Source: CAZHBA01 sp964530225
GTDB lineage: Bacteria; Pseudomonadota; Alphaproteobacteria; UBA6615
NCBI GenBank assembly: GCA_964530225.1
Contig: CAZHBA010000117.1
Span: forward strand, 1 to 38,690
Length of the DNA: 38,690 nucleotides
Direction: 5' to 3'
This document shows, piece by piece, positions 1 through 7,263 of this stretch. Both the position numbers and the translations under genes were made by a program. The notes below the pieces were generated by a model. That model did no database searches and was not told where the DNA came from. It saw only the letters and a program-made list of their open reading frames with translations. Each line of letters opens with the position of its first letter. Within the stretch, counting starts at the first letter, position 1.

Positions 1-218
1 GTCTGGCACAAGGTGCCGTTAATCACCTGACCGGAGACGTAGCGGTCGCGCTCCGGGCAGTGGCCCAGCACTTCCTCGGCGACATAGACATTAGTCGAGC
101 CGTGCCCGATGACCATCTGGCTGTTTTCCAGGGCGTATTGCGCCTCTGGCAGGCGCGCCACCGCGCGCCCGATCAGGCGTTTCGATTCCCAGGGCGTTAA
201 AGCGAACACCGCGCGCAT
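1..218 (-). CDS. Hypothetical protein, N-terminal part only (cut by window edge)
   Basis: This reading frame begins at the ATG at 218 and runs leftward off the window, so only about 72 residues are visible. It starts MRAVFALTPWESKRLIG and contains the stretch MVIGHGSTNVYVAEEVLG. The ATG is preceded by a purine-rich GGATAGGTGA that can serve as ribosome binding site, and a TATAAT sits just upstream inside a palindrome (see the operator entry). No signal peptide or membrane segment is visible in this part. I do not recognise the family. The regular codon pattern and the organised upstream region argue that it is a real gene. It is the next gene downstream, on the same strand, of the racemase-superfamily gene ending at 332, but about 113 bases separate them, so it likely has its own promoter. 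Confidence 0.6.
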   Translation of the reverse strand, partial: MRAVFALTPWESKRLIGRAVARLPEAQYALENSQMVIGHGSTNVYVAEEVLGHCPERDRYVSGQVINGTLCQ

Positions 219-221
219 CGT

Positions 222-275
222 CACCTATCCTTTTGGTTATTATAATAACCCATACTTTTGGTTATTGGATAGGTG
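222..275. promoter_or_regulatory. Nested inverted and direct repeats: probable promoter/operator
   Basis: The sequence shows three overlapping symmetries. CACCTATCC at 222-230 is repeated inverted at 267-275. CTTTTGGTTATT occurs directly at 230-241 and 255-266. A perfect 16-base palindrome, GGTTATTATAATAACC, lies at 235-250. On the minus strand the palindrome contains a TATAAT hexamer about 20 bases before the ATG at 218, so a repressor binding here would cover the promoter of that gene. That function is inferred; no regulator gene is visible nearby. Confidence 0.5.
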
Positions 276-331
276 CGATCCAGTGCCGTCAATAGGTGCG
301 GAGGCTTGCGTTGGCTGTTTAGGCAGGTGCC

Positions 332-1054
332 CTATTCAACGATGCTTCTTTCCATGAGCAATTGTCCAAAGCCCGGTATCCGGTCGGTAATGCCGAGCTG
401 TCGCAGCGCATACCAATAGGTTGCGGCATTCACTGAAACTACGGGTTTACCAAAGCGAGCCTCCAGGCCGTCGATCATATCGACGATGCCAAGCGCGCCA
501 CCGACATGCAAAATCGTATCGACATCTTCATGATCAATGGTCTCGAAACCGGTGTTAATCTGGTCGACAGTTACCTTGATGATGTCTTCCGATTTCTTGA
601 TCTCCAGAGACGTGGTGTAGGGCACCTCGAATCCCGTTTCCTCGTAATAGGCTTTCGCGCTTTCCGAGTTTACCGCCGACATGGGTGCCAAGATGCCAAT
701 GCGCTTGGCACCGAGTGTTCGCAACGCTGCCTCGGTAGCGTCGGTCGCTAGTGCGAACGGTGTACCCTGAGCTTGTTCAGCAAATTTGGCGCGAAATCCG
801 TCCTGCTGTTGGTGCGACCAGGCGTGCATCTCCAGCGAGACGGCGGAGATAATCATGTCGGGCCAGCACAAAAGGCTCCCTGGAACCGCGTCCAAAATAG
901 CGCCGGCTACGTTATTGTGTCCGGAAATGTCGAAGCGGTAGATCTGGTTGTTAATTCCGTCCGGCTGCATGGTGCCGTATTCGGGTTGTATGTTGGCGTT
1001 TTGCAGCGGAATTATAATGGCGATTGTACCGCGGGGGCCGAATTGGTCGGGCAT
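332..1054 (-). CDS. Asp/Glu racemase superfamily protein (maleate isomerase / arylmalonate decarboxylase-like), catalytic cysteines absent
   Basis: A 240-residue protein with the family layout of maleate cis-trans isomerases and arylmalonate decarboxylases: an N-terminal GTIAIIIP strand, the middle segment ATDATEAALRTLGAKRIGILAP, and the C-terminal LEARFGKPVVSVNAATYW region. These families normally use a cysteine after the PDVVxxxC segment and another in an ISCxxL segment. By eye alignment these positions here hold Val72 (PDMIISAVS) and Gly185 (LHVGGAL), so canonical racemase or isomerase chemistry is doubtful. A cysteine at position 63 lies just before the PD. It is transcribed alone, away from the MAPEG remnant. 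In nicotinate degradation a member of this superfamily (NicE) isomerises maleate, which makes the neighbourhood with the NicX-like gene suggestive but not proof of that role. Confidence 0.75.
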   Translation of the reverse strand: MPDQFGPRGTIAIIIPLQNANIQPEYGTMQPDGINNQIYRFDISGHNNVAGAILDAVPGSLLCWPDMIISAVSLEMHAWSHQQQDGFRAKFAEQAQGTPFALATDATEAALRTLGAKRIGILAPMSAVNSESAKAYYEETGFEVPYTTSLEIKKSEDIIKVTVDQINTGFETIDHEDVDTILHVGGALGIVDMIDGLEARFGKPVVSVNAATYWYALRQLGITDRIPGFGQLLMERSIVE

Positions 1055-1228
1055 CGAATTACTCCTGTTGTGCGACCCACCCTACCGCAGAACCTCTAAA
1101 CAGGGCAGGGCGGTAATATTAAAGCCCAGCGCTCCGGTAGCTCCTTCTCCTTCGCTTACCATGGTCTAGCTTGTGGTCAATGGCTCAAGCAGCATCGCAT
1201 GAACAGCCGATTCCAACGGGAGACCGAT

Positions 1229-1441
1229 ATGAATACCGACTTGTTTTGTTTAACGCTGAGTGCTGGCTTGTGCGCTGCCTTGTGGGTTCCCTACGTGTTG
1301 TCGTGGATTCAGACCTGGCTTGGTCGTTGCAGTCGGTTACCCGGAAAATCCACCTGTTGCGTCAACCTGGGCGAAGCGGTCTTCGAGGAAATTTATCACG
1401 CGTTTAAGCCTGGCGGGCGGCTATAATTTACCGGCATCGCC
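1229..1441 (+). pseudogene. Decayed MAPEG-family membrane protein gene
   Basis: Between the two flanking minus-strand genes lies a plus-strand remnant. From the ATG at 1229 one frame reads MNTDLFCLTLSAGLCAALWV then PYVLSWIQTWLG, a hydrophobic start typical of MAPEG proteins (membrane-associated eicosanoid/glutathione metabolism). Near 1330 the similarity moves to the next frame, which reads GYPENPPVASTWAKR, resembling the family's GYPxNPPxLPAWAxRAxRAH segment. After about 1385 the resemblance fades, and the remaining transmembrane helices of a roughly 130-residue protein are missing. I therefore read it as a frameshifted, truncated relic. The identification rests on two short segments recognised from memory, so the family name is moderately sure while the broken state is clearer. 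Confidence 0.5.
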
Positions 1442-1525
1442 AATGGCGCGCCGGTTCCCGAGGAGGCTCAAAATGATATTGCCCTTTGGACTGGATGGAT
1501 CTCTGGCTACGGCCCTTTTATGGGT

Positions 1526-2455
1526 TCAATCCTTGGTGAAAGCCGTCTTCAACGCGCTGACGGCTTGTTGCACCGCCGTGTTGGCCTGATCTGAAAAGCT
1601 GCCGAAATTAAAGAAACCGTGCACCACGCCCTGATAGAGATGGTACTGGGTTGGCACCCCGGCAATTTGTAATTTTGAGGCGTAAGCACGCCCTTCGTCC
1701 CGTAGTGGATCGATGCTGGCCGCAATCATCATCGCCGGCGCTAGGCCGGAATGGTCCGTGGCATGGATTGGCGAGGCGCGGGGATTGAGGCGGTTGTCAC
1801 TGGCATGCATGCTGATTACCCATTGCAGCACCCGGTCGTCGAGGAACATGGTTTCCTCGACGCGGCTCGGCGGCAGACCGGCCATATCGGTCATCGGATA
1901 GATCAGCAGCTGCAACACCGGTTGCGGCGTATCGTTGCGCTTGGCTTCCAACGCCACAGCAGCCGTTAAGTAGCCGCCACCACTGTCGCCGCCTATAGCG
2001 ATGCGGGCTGGATTGCCACCAATCTCAGCGGCGTTCTCTTGCAACCACCGTAGCGTCGCGTAGCAATCCTCCAGGGGTGCCGGGAACGGGTATTCCGGCG
2101 CTAGGCGGTATTGCGGCACGACGACGATGCAGTGGGCATCCTCGGCGAGTTGGGAATTGGTGCCCTCGTAGTCTTCGGGCGACATCAGGCAACAGCCACC
2201 GCCGTGGAAGTAGGCGAGCACCGGTAGCGGATTGCCGCCTTTGCGCGGGGCATAAACCTTGCAGCGGATATCGCCACGCGGCCCTTCGATGGTGATCTCG
2301 TCGTTACGCGCCAGATTGCGGGTCGGCGGATTGACCGCTTGCCACAACTGGCTGAAACCCTCGCGGGCGGCTTCGAGCCCCATATCGACGGGGTGAGGCG
2401 AATTTTGGGCAACTAAATCGTCGACGAACTGTTTAATCTGTGGATCGACGTACAT
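1526..2455 (-). CDS. Alpha/beta hydrolase, hormone-sensitive lipase (HSL / family IV) esterase type
   Basis: A 309-residue hydrolase of the bacterial HSL family, probably cytoplasmic because no signal peptide is seen. The oxyanion-hole motif HGGG is at 84-87, the nucleophile elbow GDSGG has Ser158 (the family usual is GDSAG, so Gly159 is a mild variant), the catalytic acid is Asp249 in the DPLRDEG motif, and the base is His279 in GVVHGF. These are all the residues needed for carboxylic ester hydrolysis. The start at 2455 is supported by a strong GGGGGAGAG ribosome binding site. It is divergent from the flavin-reductase-like gene across a 133-base gap that must hold both promoters. The substrate is unknown; family members usually cleave short acyl esters or lactone-like intermediates. 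Confidence 0.88.
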   Translation of the reverse strand: MYVDPQIKQFVDDLVAQNSPHPVDMGLEAAREGFSQLWQAVNPPTRNLARNDEITIEGPRGDIRCKVYAPRKGGNPLPVLAYFHGGGCCLMSPEDYEGTNSQLAEDAHCIVVVPQYRLAPEYPFPAPLEDCYATLRWLQENAAEIGGNPARIAIGGDSGGGYLTAAVALEAKRNDTPQPVLQLLIYPMTDMAGLPPSRVEETMFLDDRVLQWVISMHASDNRLNPRASPIHATDHSGLAPAMMIAASIDPLRDEGRAYASKLQIAGVPTQYHLYQGVVHGFFNFGSFSDQANTAVQQAVSALKTAFTKD

Positions 2456-2588
2456 AGCGCTCTCCCCCTGGTTAAGTTTTTTTGATTACCAAATGTTGTT
2501 CCCACCATTGTTTGGGATATATCCTGCCGCCGTCAATGTCTGCGCACGCGCCATACCGGCCTGCGTTTTTCCGGGGAGTTGCTTTGCG

Positions 2589-3212
2589 ATGGCGGACTAT
2601 TTGGAATTCGACCCCAATGAAATAGAACGACGGGAAGTGTACCGGCTGTTGACCGGCTCGGTGGTGCCGCGCCCTATCGGCTGGGCATCGACGGTCGACG
2701 GGCAGGGTCGGACCAATCTGGCACCGTTTAGCTTCTTTACCGTCGTCTGCGTTGTGCCGCCGATGATATCGCTAACTATCGCGCGAAACCCGGATGGCAC
2801 CGAGAAACACACCTTGAAAAACATCAAAGAGATAGGCGACTTCTGCTTCAACGTAGTCACTGAGGCTGTTTGGAAACAAATGGTCGATACTGGAAACGCC
2901 ATACCCGAGGACGAAAGTGAGTTTGACGCTACTGGCCTTACATCGATCCCGGCAGTGAAGGTCAATTCACCAAGGGTCAAGGAAATGCCTATCCATTTCG
3001 AATGCAAACTGCACCAGGTCATCGAATTGGGTCCGCACAAGCACCCGTTAGTAATCGGCGAAGTGGTGTACTTCCATGTTATTCCTGACTGCATGACCGG
3101 CGGTTACATCGACATGAAAAAGCTTCGCCCGATGGGACGCTTAAACGGACACTTTTACTCACCTCTGGCTAAAATTCTCGAGCGTGAGTTCGAAGACGGT
3201 CAACCGCGGTAA
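2589..3212 (+). CDS. Flavin reductase-like (FMN-binding split barrel) protein
   Basis: A protein of 207 residues when started at the ATG at 2589, chosen over the upstream in-frame ATG at 2493 because GGGGAG lies about ten bases before it and the family similarity starts there. The N-terminal half has the flavin reductase-like pattern TGSVVPRPIGWAST, then NLAPFSFFTVVCVVPPMISL, then KHTLKNIKEIGDFCFNVVTE. This fold binds FMN and, in two-component systems, supplies reduced flavin to a monooxygenase, although many members of the PRPIGWAST subgroup have no assigned partner. No monooxygenase component is present in this window. It converges tail to tail, eight bases apart, with the hydrolase gene that follows. 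Confidence 0.85.
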   Translation: MADYLEFDPNEIERREVYRLLTGSVVPRPIGWASTVDGQGRTNLAPFSFFTVVCVVPPMISLTIARNPDGTEKHTLKNIKEIGDFCFNVVTEAVWKQMVDTGNAIPEDESEFDATGLTSIPAVKVNSPRVKEMPIHFECKLHQVIELGPHKHPLVIGEVVYFHVIPDCMTGGYIDMKKLRPMGRLNGHFYSPLAKILEREFEDGQPR

Positions 3213-3220
3213 TGAGTCTC

Positions 3221-4459
3221 TTAGTAAGGCGTAACCTCTTGCTGGCCGAGCGAGTTGATCAGAACCTGCTCGCTGGGCGCCGGTTTGCCGTTGACCCTGT
3301 CGAGGCACCAGTCGGCCAGCATCGAATACCAGTTCTCGCCGAGATAAGCCGCGGAGCCACCGCCGATTGCGTGCCGTTCGCCCTCGTAGAACACCAGTTT
3401 CTTCGGCACTTGTAATTTCTCAACCAGATCCTCGGTACATTCTATCGGGCTCAATTCTTCGTCCTGTCCAGCTTGAACCAAAACCGGACATTTGATCTGG
3501 TCGACGATGGGATCGAGCGAGAACTCGCTGATAAACTTGTCGAACTCGTCTTCGTTGTCGTAGTTGCTCATAAACATGAAGCGTAGTTTGAAAGACGGTG
3601 CGGCCATGTTGAAGATCGTGTAGCAGCCGGGCTCGTGACAGACGAAGGTGACGGCGGTGCCCAGTACCTTATCGCCCAGTTGTGCAGCGGCCTGCAGGCC
3701 GAAAAACGATCCGAAACTAAGACCGAAGATGACCAGCCTGTCCGGGTCTATGTGCGGTTGCTCGACCAGCCAGTCGTAGACGGCTTGGGAGGCGTCCATG
3801 TGATTGTCCTTGGTGACATAGACGCCATTGACCGGGCACTCGCCCTGACCGGGTCCGTCATAGACGAAGCTTGCCATGCCACGCTCGAGCATTTTGTCGC
3901 CGTACATCGAGCACATGATTTCTTTCGACCCATCCATGCCGTCGATGCCGATGGCGCACGGGAATCGCTCACCGTCCTTCGGTTCATGGGGTAGGGCAAG
4001 ATAGCCCGGCAACACGCCATCGCCGAACGGTATCTCGACGCGCTCGATAGGTCGCGGCGCATATTCGATATACCTGTTGTAACAATCGACCATGCGGCTG
4101 TTGTAGTCGATATGTTGGTCGCTGGCCTCGAAGATTGGCCAGCGTGCCGCTGAATAAAGCATCGAGGCGATGAAATAGCTCTCTCGCGCCGACACGAAGC
4201 GCTCCTGTTCTTCGAAGGCCTTGGCCTTCACTTCCCGCCGTTGGGCAGCGGCCCCGAACTCACGGTGCATGTCGTTGAATTTCTTAGTGCGCATACCGAC
4301 TGTGCGGAAATCACCAACTGCATCGGGACCGCACGGGAACATCGTGTAGCCTAGTCGCGGCTGGTCCCACTCCATGCCGACACTCGAGATGATGGCGTCG
4401 AGGATCCAGCGCTGCTCGGCCCAGCGTGTCATTTTCTGTTCGGTAAATGCCCGCATCAT
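3221..4459 (-). CDS. Alpha/beta hydrolase, FrsA / 2,6-dihydroxypseudooxynicotine hydrolase-like
   Basis: A hydrolase of 412 residues from the ATG at 4459, chosen over the longer frame start at 4510 because a GGGG-containing purine tract precedes it. The first 140 residues form a helical domain; the core follows from about residue 145 (VEIPFGDGVLPGYLALP). The catalytic triad is readable as Ser248 in GLSFGS, Asp333 in AGQDEEL and His363 in GERHAIGG, and the segment YDGPGQGE is shared with the FrsA/DUF1100 group. Known relatives include 2,6-dihydroxypseudooxynicotine hydrolase, a C-C bond hydrolase of nicotine breakdown, and various esterases. It is divergent from the NicX-like gene over 170 bases, which suggests shared control. 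C-C bond cleavage is possible but unproven. Confidence 0.82.
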   Translation of the reverse strand: MMRAFTEQKMTRWAEQRWILDAIISSVGMEWDQPRLGYTMFPCGPDAVGDFRTVGMRTKKFNDMHREFGAAAQRREVKAKAFEEQERFVSARESYFIASMLYSAARWPIFEASDQHIDYNSRMVDCYNRYIEYAPRPIERVEIPFGDGVLPGYLALPHEPKDGERFPCAIGIDGMDGSKEIMCSMYGDKMLERGMASFVYDGPGQGECPVNGVYVTKDNHMDASQAVYDWLVEQPHIDPDRLVIFGLSFGSFFGLQAAAQLGDKVLGTAVTFVCHEPGCYTIFNMAAPSFKLRFMFMSNYDNEDEFDKFISEFSLDPIVDQIKCPVLVQAGQDEELSPIECTEDLVEKLQVPKKLVFYEGERHAIGGGSAAYLGENWYSMLADWCLDRVNGKPAPSEQVLINSLGQQEVTPY

Positions 4460-4629
4460 AGCTCTATACCCCTGTTTGTGCTGTTTTTGTGTATGCAGAT
4501 ACGCTAGCAAAGCACAGATAGCGGCGGCTGTCAGGCCAAATCGCTGCAGGGCACACGGACGGCTGGCGGGAGGGCGGCAAGGTGCTAAACTTCGCCCAAA
4601 TCACAATTATCGAATCGAGGGGAGAAACC
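4460..4629. promoter_or_regulatory. Divergent intergenic region between hydrolase and NicX-like gene
   Basis: These 170 bases separate two genes transcribed away from each other and so must carry both promoters. A GAGGGGAGA ribosome binding site ends six bases before the ATG at 4630. I could not pick convincing -35/-10 pairs by eye, and no obvious long inverted repeat is present. Confidence 0.35.
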
Positions 4630-5712
4630 ATGCGCGTTCCAGGCGGTATGCGGTTCCAGGAGATGAATCCGGGTCGATTGACTGGGTTATTCCTCAAACA
4701 ATTCACCATGTCGAAGGTGGCCAAAGGAGAGACCATGGTCCTACTGTCGGACCTATCGTCGCGGCCGGAATATGTCCAGGCAGCATTTGCCGCGGCCGAC
4801 GAATTGAAGGTTGACGCCTACGAAATGCGGGTCAACATGATTCCGTCCTGGACCAAAGTCGGTGTCGACACGGTGGGCTCGACCGAGGGAATAATGGATG
4901 CCCTAAAGGCGGCGGATATTGTTGTTGCCCTGCATATCCCGCTGTTTACCAGCTGGCTGCGAGAGGTAATGAGCACCGGTACGCGCTTTCTAATGATTAT
5001 CGATTCACCCGACGACCTGGAGCTACTACTGGCACCGAAGGGTCTCAAAGAAGCGGTCAAGCATTCCGAGGCGCGGTATGCTGCGACCAAGGAAGTGCGC
5101 GTGCTTAACGATGCCGGCACCGACCTGACTTATTCCTGCGGTGAATATCCGGTAATGAGCCAGTGGGGCTATTCCGACGAGCCGGGCCATTTCGACCATT
5201 GGGGCGTCGGGTTAATCCATACCTTCCCCAATGAAGGTACGGCCAACGGCACGGTAATCATGTCGCCGGGCGACATCGTCATCCTGCCCTATTGCCGGTA
5301 TGTCCATGACGAGGTGCGCCTCGAAGTTCGCGACGGCTTTATTCGTAACATTGATGGCGGTCTCGACGCCAAGCTGATGACCGACTGGTTGGAGGATAAC
5401 AAGGCATCGGAGGACGATATCGACCCCTATGCGGTCTCGCACCTGGGCTGGGGGCTTAACCCGCAAGCGCTGTGGTACAATATTGCGCTCAACGGCGACG
5501 ATCCCGAACGCTCCCATGCTGCGGCGCGGGTCTTCCCCGGTAACTTCCTGTTTTCGACCGGACCCAATACCCAGGGCGGCGGCACTCGCAAAACCAAGGG
5601 TCACTACGACGTGCCTATGCGCGATTGTACGGTAATCCTCGATAATGATGTGGTTATCGAGCGTGGCAAGTTCCGCGACGAGGCGATGATCGTCGAGCGG
5701 GAAGCCCGGTAG
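4630..5712 (+). CDS. NicX-like ring-cleaving dioxygenase (2,5-dihydroxypyridine 5,6-dioxygenase family)
   Basis: A 360-residue protein related to the 2,5-dihydroxypyridine dioxygenase NicX, a non-heme iron enzyme built on an M29 aminopeptidase-like fold, which opens the pyridine ring to N-formylmaleamate. NicX of Pseudomonas binds iron through a His and a later His-x-Asp pair; matching residues here are His271 in SHLGWGLNP and His325/Asp327 in GHYDVP. The length is normal for the family. The start at 4630 is supported by an excellent GAGGGGAGA ribosome binding site; the upstream in-frame ATG at 4582 lacks one. The stop codon is immediately followed by the ATG of a formamidase-like hydrolase, so the two are almost surely translated from one message. 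The true substrate may be another hydroxylated N-heterocycle; peptidase activity is a less likely alternative. Confidence 0.75.
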   Translation: MRVPGGMRFQEMNPGRLTGLFLKQFTMSKVAKGETMVLLSDLSSRPEYVQAAFAAADELKVDAYEMRVNMIPSWTKVGVDTVGSTEGIMDALKAADIVVALHIPLFTSWLREVMSTGTRFLMIIDSPDDLELLLAPKGLKEAVKHSEARYAATKEVRVLNDAGTDLTYSCGEYPVMSQWGYSDEPGHFDHWGVGLIHTFPNEGTANGTVIMSPGDIVILPYCRYVHDEVRLEVRDGFIRNIDGGLDAKLMTDWLEDNKASEDDIDPYAVSHLGWGLNPQALWYNIALNGDDPERSHAAARVFPGNFLFSTGPNTQGGGTRKTKGHYDVPMRDCTVILDNDVVIERGKFRDEAMIVEREAR

Positions 5713-6543
5713 ATGCCTCTGCGCGAGGCCGACAGCTACCCGTCGCAGGAACCGTTTTCGGATATCGGCGAAAAGTACCATGTCGAGGTGCAGAAATTGG
5801 GTACCGGTATCGACGGCAACGCGTTCGCCTATGGCGACGACCCCTACCAAGAGGTCGCCGTGTTCCCCGCCGCCAATCCCAATGGCTCCGTCCTTGCCTT
5901 CATGCATGGTGGTGGCTGGGTCAACGGCTATAAGGAATGGTCGGCTTTCATGGCCCCGGCACTCAACGCGGCCGGCATCATCTTCGTTAGCATCGGTTAC
6001 CGGCTGGCGCCGAAAGTTCTGTGGCCTACCGGGGTTAAGGACGCGGGCTCGGCGGTTAAGTGGATCCACGACAATATCGCCGAGCATGGCGGCGACCCGT
6101 CGCGTCTATTCATTGGCGGCCATTCAGCCGGCGGCCATTACGCCGCGTGGCTGGCGGTTCGCGACGATTGGCAGGACGAGGCCGGAGTGTCGGCCGATGT
6201 TATTCGGGGCGCATTGCCGGTTTCCGGCGTCTACGATTTCATGCCAGGCAACGGCATGGCTATCCGGCCACGTTTTCTGGACAGCGACGGTACCGACGAC
6301 AAGGACTCCAGTCCGCTCCACACGGTCGCTAAGACACCACCTTTCTTCCTGTCCTGGGGCGATAACGATTTTCCCCATCTGATCCCGCAAGCTGAGCAAA
6401 TGGCTGAAGCGCTACGCATTGCCGGAGGCGATGTCGTGACCCTTACATTAACCGACTGCGACCATCTAGGGGCGTCCTACGAGTGCGGCAAGGCGGACGG
6501 CCAATGGCTGTCCATTGCGTGCGATTGGATGGCCTCGCACTAG
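5713..6543 (+). CDS. Alpha/beta hydrolase, kynurenine formamidase-like
   Basis: A 276-residue hydrolase of the arylformamidase/BD-FAE type. HGGGW at 65-69 forms the oxyanion hole, GGHSAGGH carries the nucleophile Ser138, an acid is available at Asp217 or Asp219 in WGDNDF, and His251 in CDHLG completes the triad. Family members cleave N-formyl amides (N-formylkynurenine) or esters. The ATG directly abuts the stop of the NicX-like gene, with GGGAAG inside that gene as ribosome binding site, so coupled translation is expected. Because NicX-type ring opening makes an N-formyl amide, removal of formate from that product is a natural role, equivalent to NicD. This role is inferred from context; simple esterase function cannot be excluded. 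No kyn genes are nearby to support tryptophan catabolism. Confidence 0.82.
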   Translation: MPLREADSYPSQEPFSDIGEKYHVEVQKLGTGIDGNAFAYGDDPYQEVAVFPAANPNGSVLAFMHGGGWVNGYKEWSAFMAPALNAAGIIFVSIGYRLAPKVLWPTGVKDAGSAVKWIHDNIAEHGGDPSRLFIGGHSAGGHYAAWLAVRDDWQDEAGVSADVIRGALPVSGVYDFMPGNGMAIRPRFLDSDGTDDKDSSPLHTVAKTPPFFLSWGDNDFPHLIPQAEQMAEALRIAGGDVVTLTLTDCDHLGASYECGKADGQWLSIACDWMASH

Positions 6544-6614
6544 GCTAATTTTGGCCGTCAGTGAACTTCGAACAATTCTGCGCGCGAGCAGCCGGGAACT
6601 AGACTATCTAGGTT

Positions 6615-7157
6615 TCAATTACTGATACCGGCGTTAAAATTAATGCCGAGATTGTTCATGCGGGCCAGCGCATCAGCGCCAAATTCCTTGGTTATCTCCG
6701 CACCGAGGTTGGGAGCGAATGCGACTTTGTCGTACCCGTCGCCCACTGGCGGCTGAATCACCACGGGCAGGTATCTCGTCTCGTCGGAAACATTGGTGAA
6801 ATTGCAGCTGACCAGAGGGGGTACAGAGATGAAGTCGAGCGGCTCGAGAGTGATACTGTGCCCGCCCTCATCGCTTTTAAACTGTCCGCGGACGCAGAAG
6901 AAATTCTCGACAGCTTTTTCATGGGCGTGCGTGCCCGGGTTGTCGCTGGTAGGGCTCTAGGACAGCGAAATGATAATACCGGAGGAGCCGTTCACTGGAG
7001 CGATGCTGTTGCGGCCAGGCCAGCCTTCGGGCGACATCACGGGGTAGATGCACTTGGCGGATACCATCTCCATAGCACCGGGCGGAATTCCCTTAGCGTC
7101 GTTCTGGGTCTGCTTGTTGGGCTTGAGTTTGCCAAAGCGAGCGGTGTGACGACTCAT
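6615..7157 (-). pseudogene. Cupin-domain protein gene interrupted by one in-frame TAG
   Basis: The frame starts at the ATG at 7157, directly after a GGAGGAA ribosome binding site, and runs to the TGA at 6615-6617: 180 codons with a single internal amber codon at 6957-6959 (codon 67). Before it the protein reads ARFGKLKPNKQTQNDAKGI and MEMVSAKCIYPVMSPEGWPG. After it, still in the same frame, comes NPGTHAHEKAVENFFCVRGQ followed by LEPLDFISVPPLVSCNFTN, a recognisable cupin barrel with its metal-binding His pair. In related cupins the stop position is usually Glu (SLVECPP), so GAG to TAG would be a one-base change. A residue or a few are also missing after QFK. The rest is undamaged, so the loss is recent or is a sequencing error. 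Function of the intact relative is not known. Confidence 0.75.
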
Positions 7158-7263
7158 TTCCTCCGACGATACATCAATTGTTTTCAGCGAGGCCCCTGTG
7201 GATAATCTTTTGGGTCAATAAACCGACGCCCGAGCGAGGTCAAAGCCGCACTTTTCTTAGATC

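Noticed and set aside
5212..6087. Minus-strand frame of 291 codons
   Set aside because: It lies opposite the NicX-like and formamidase-like genes, which have clear active-site motifs and ribosome binding sites; this is a mirror frame of GC-rich coding DNA.
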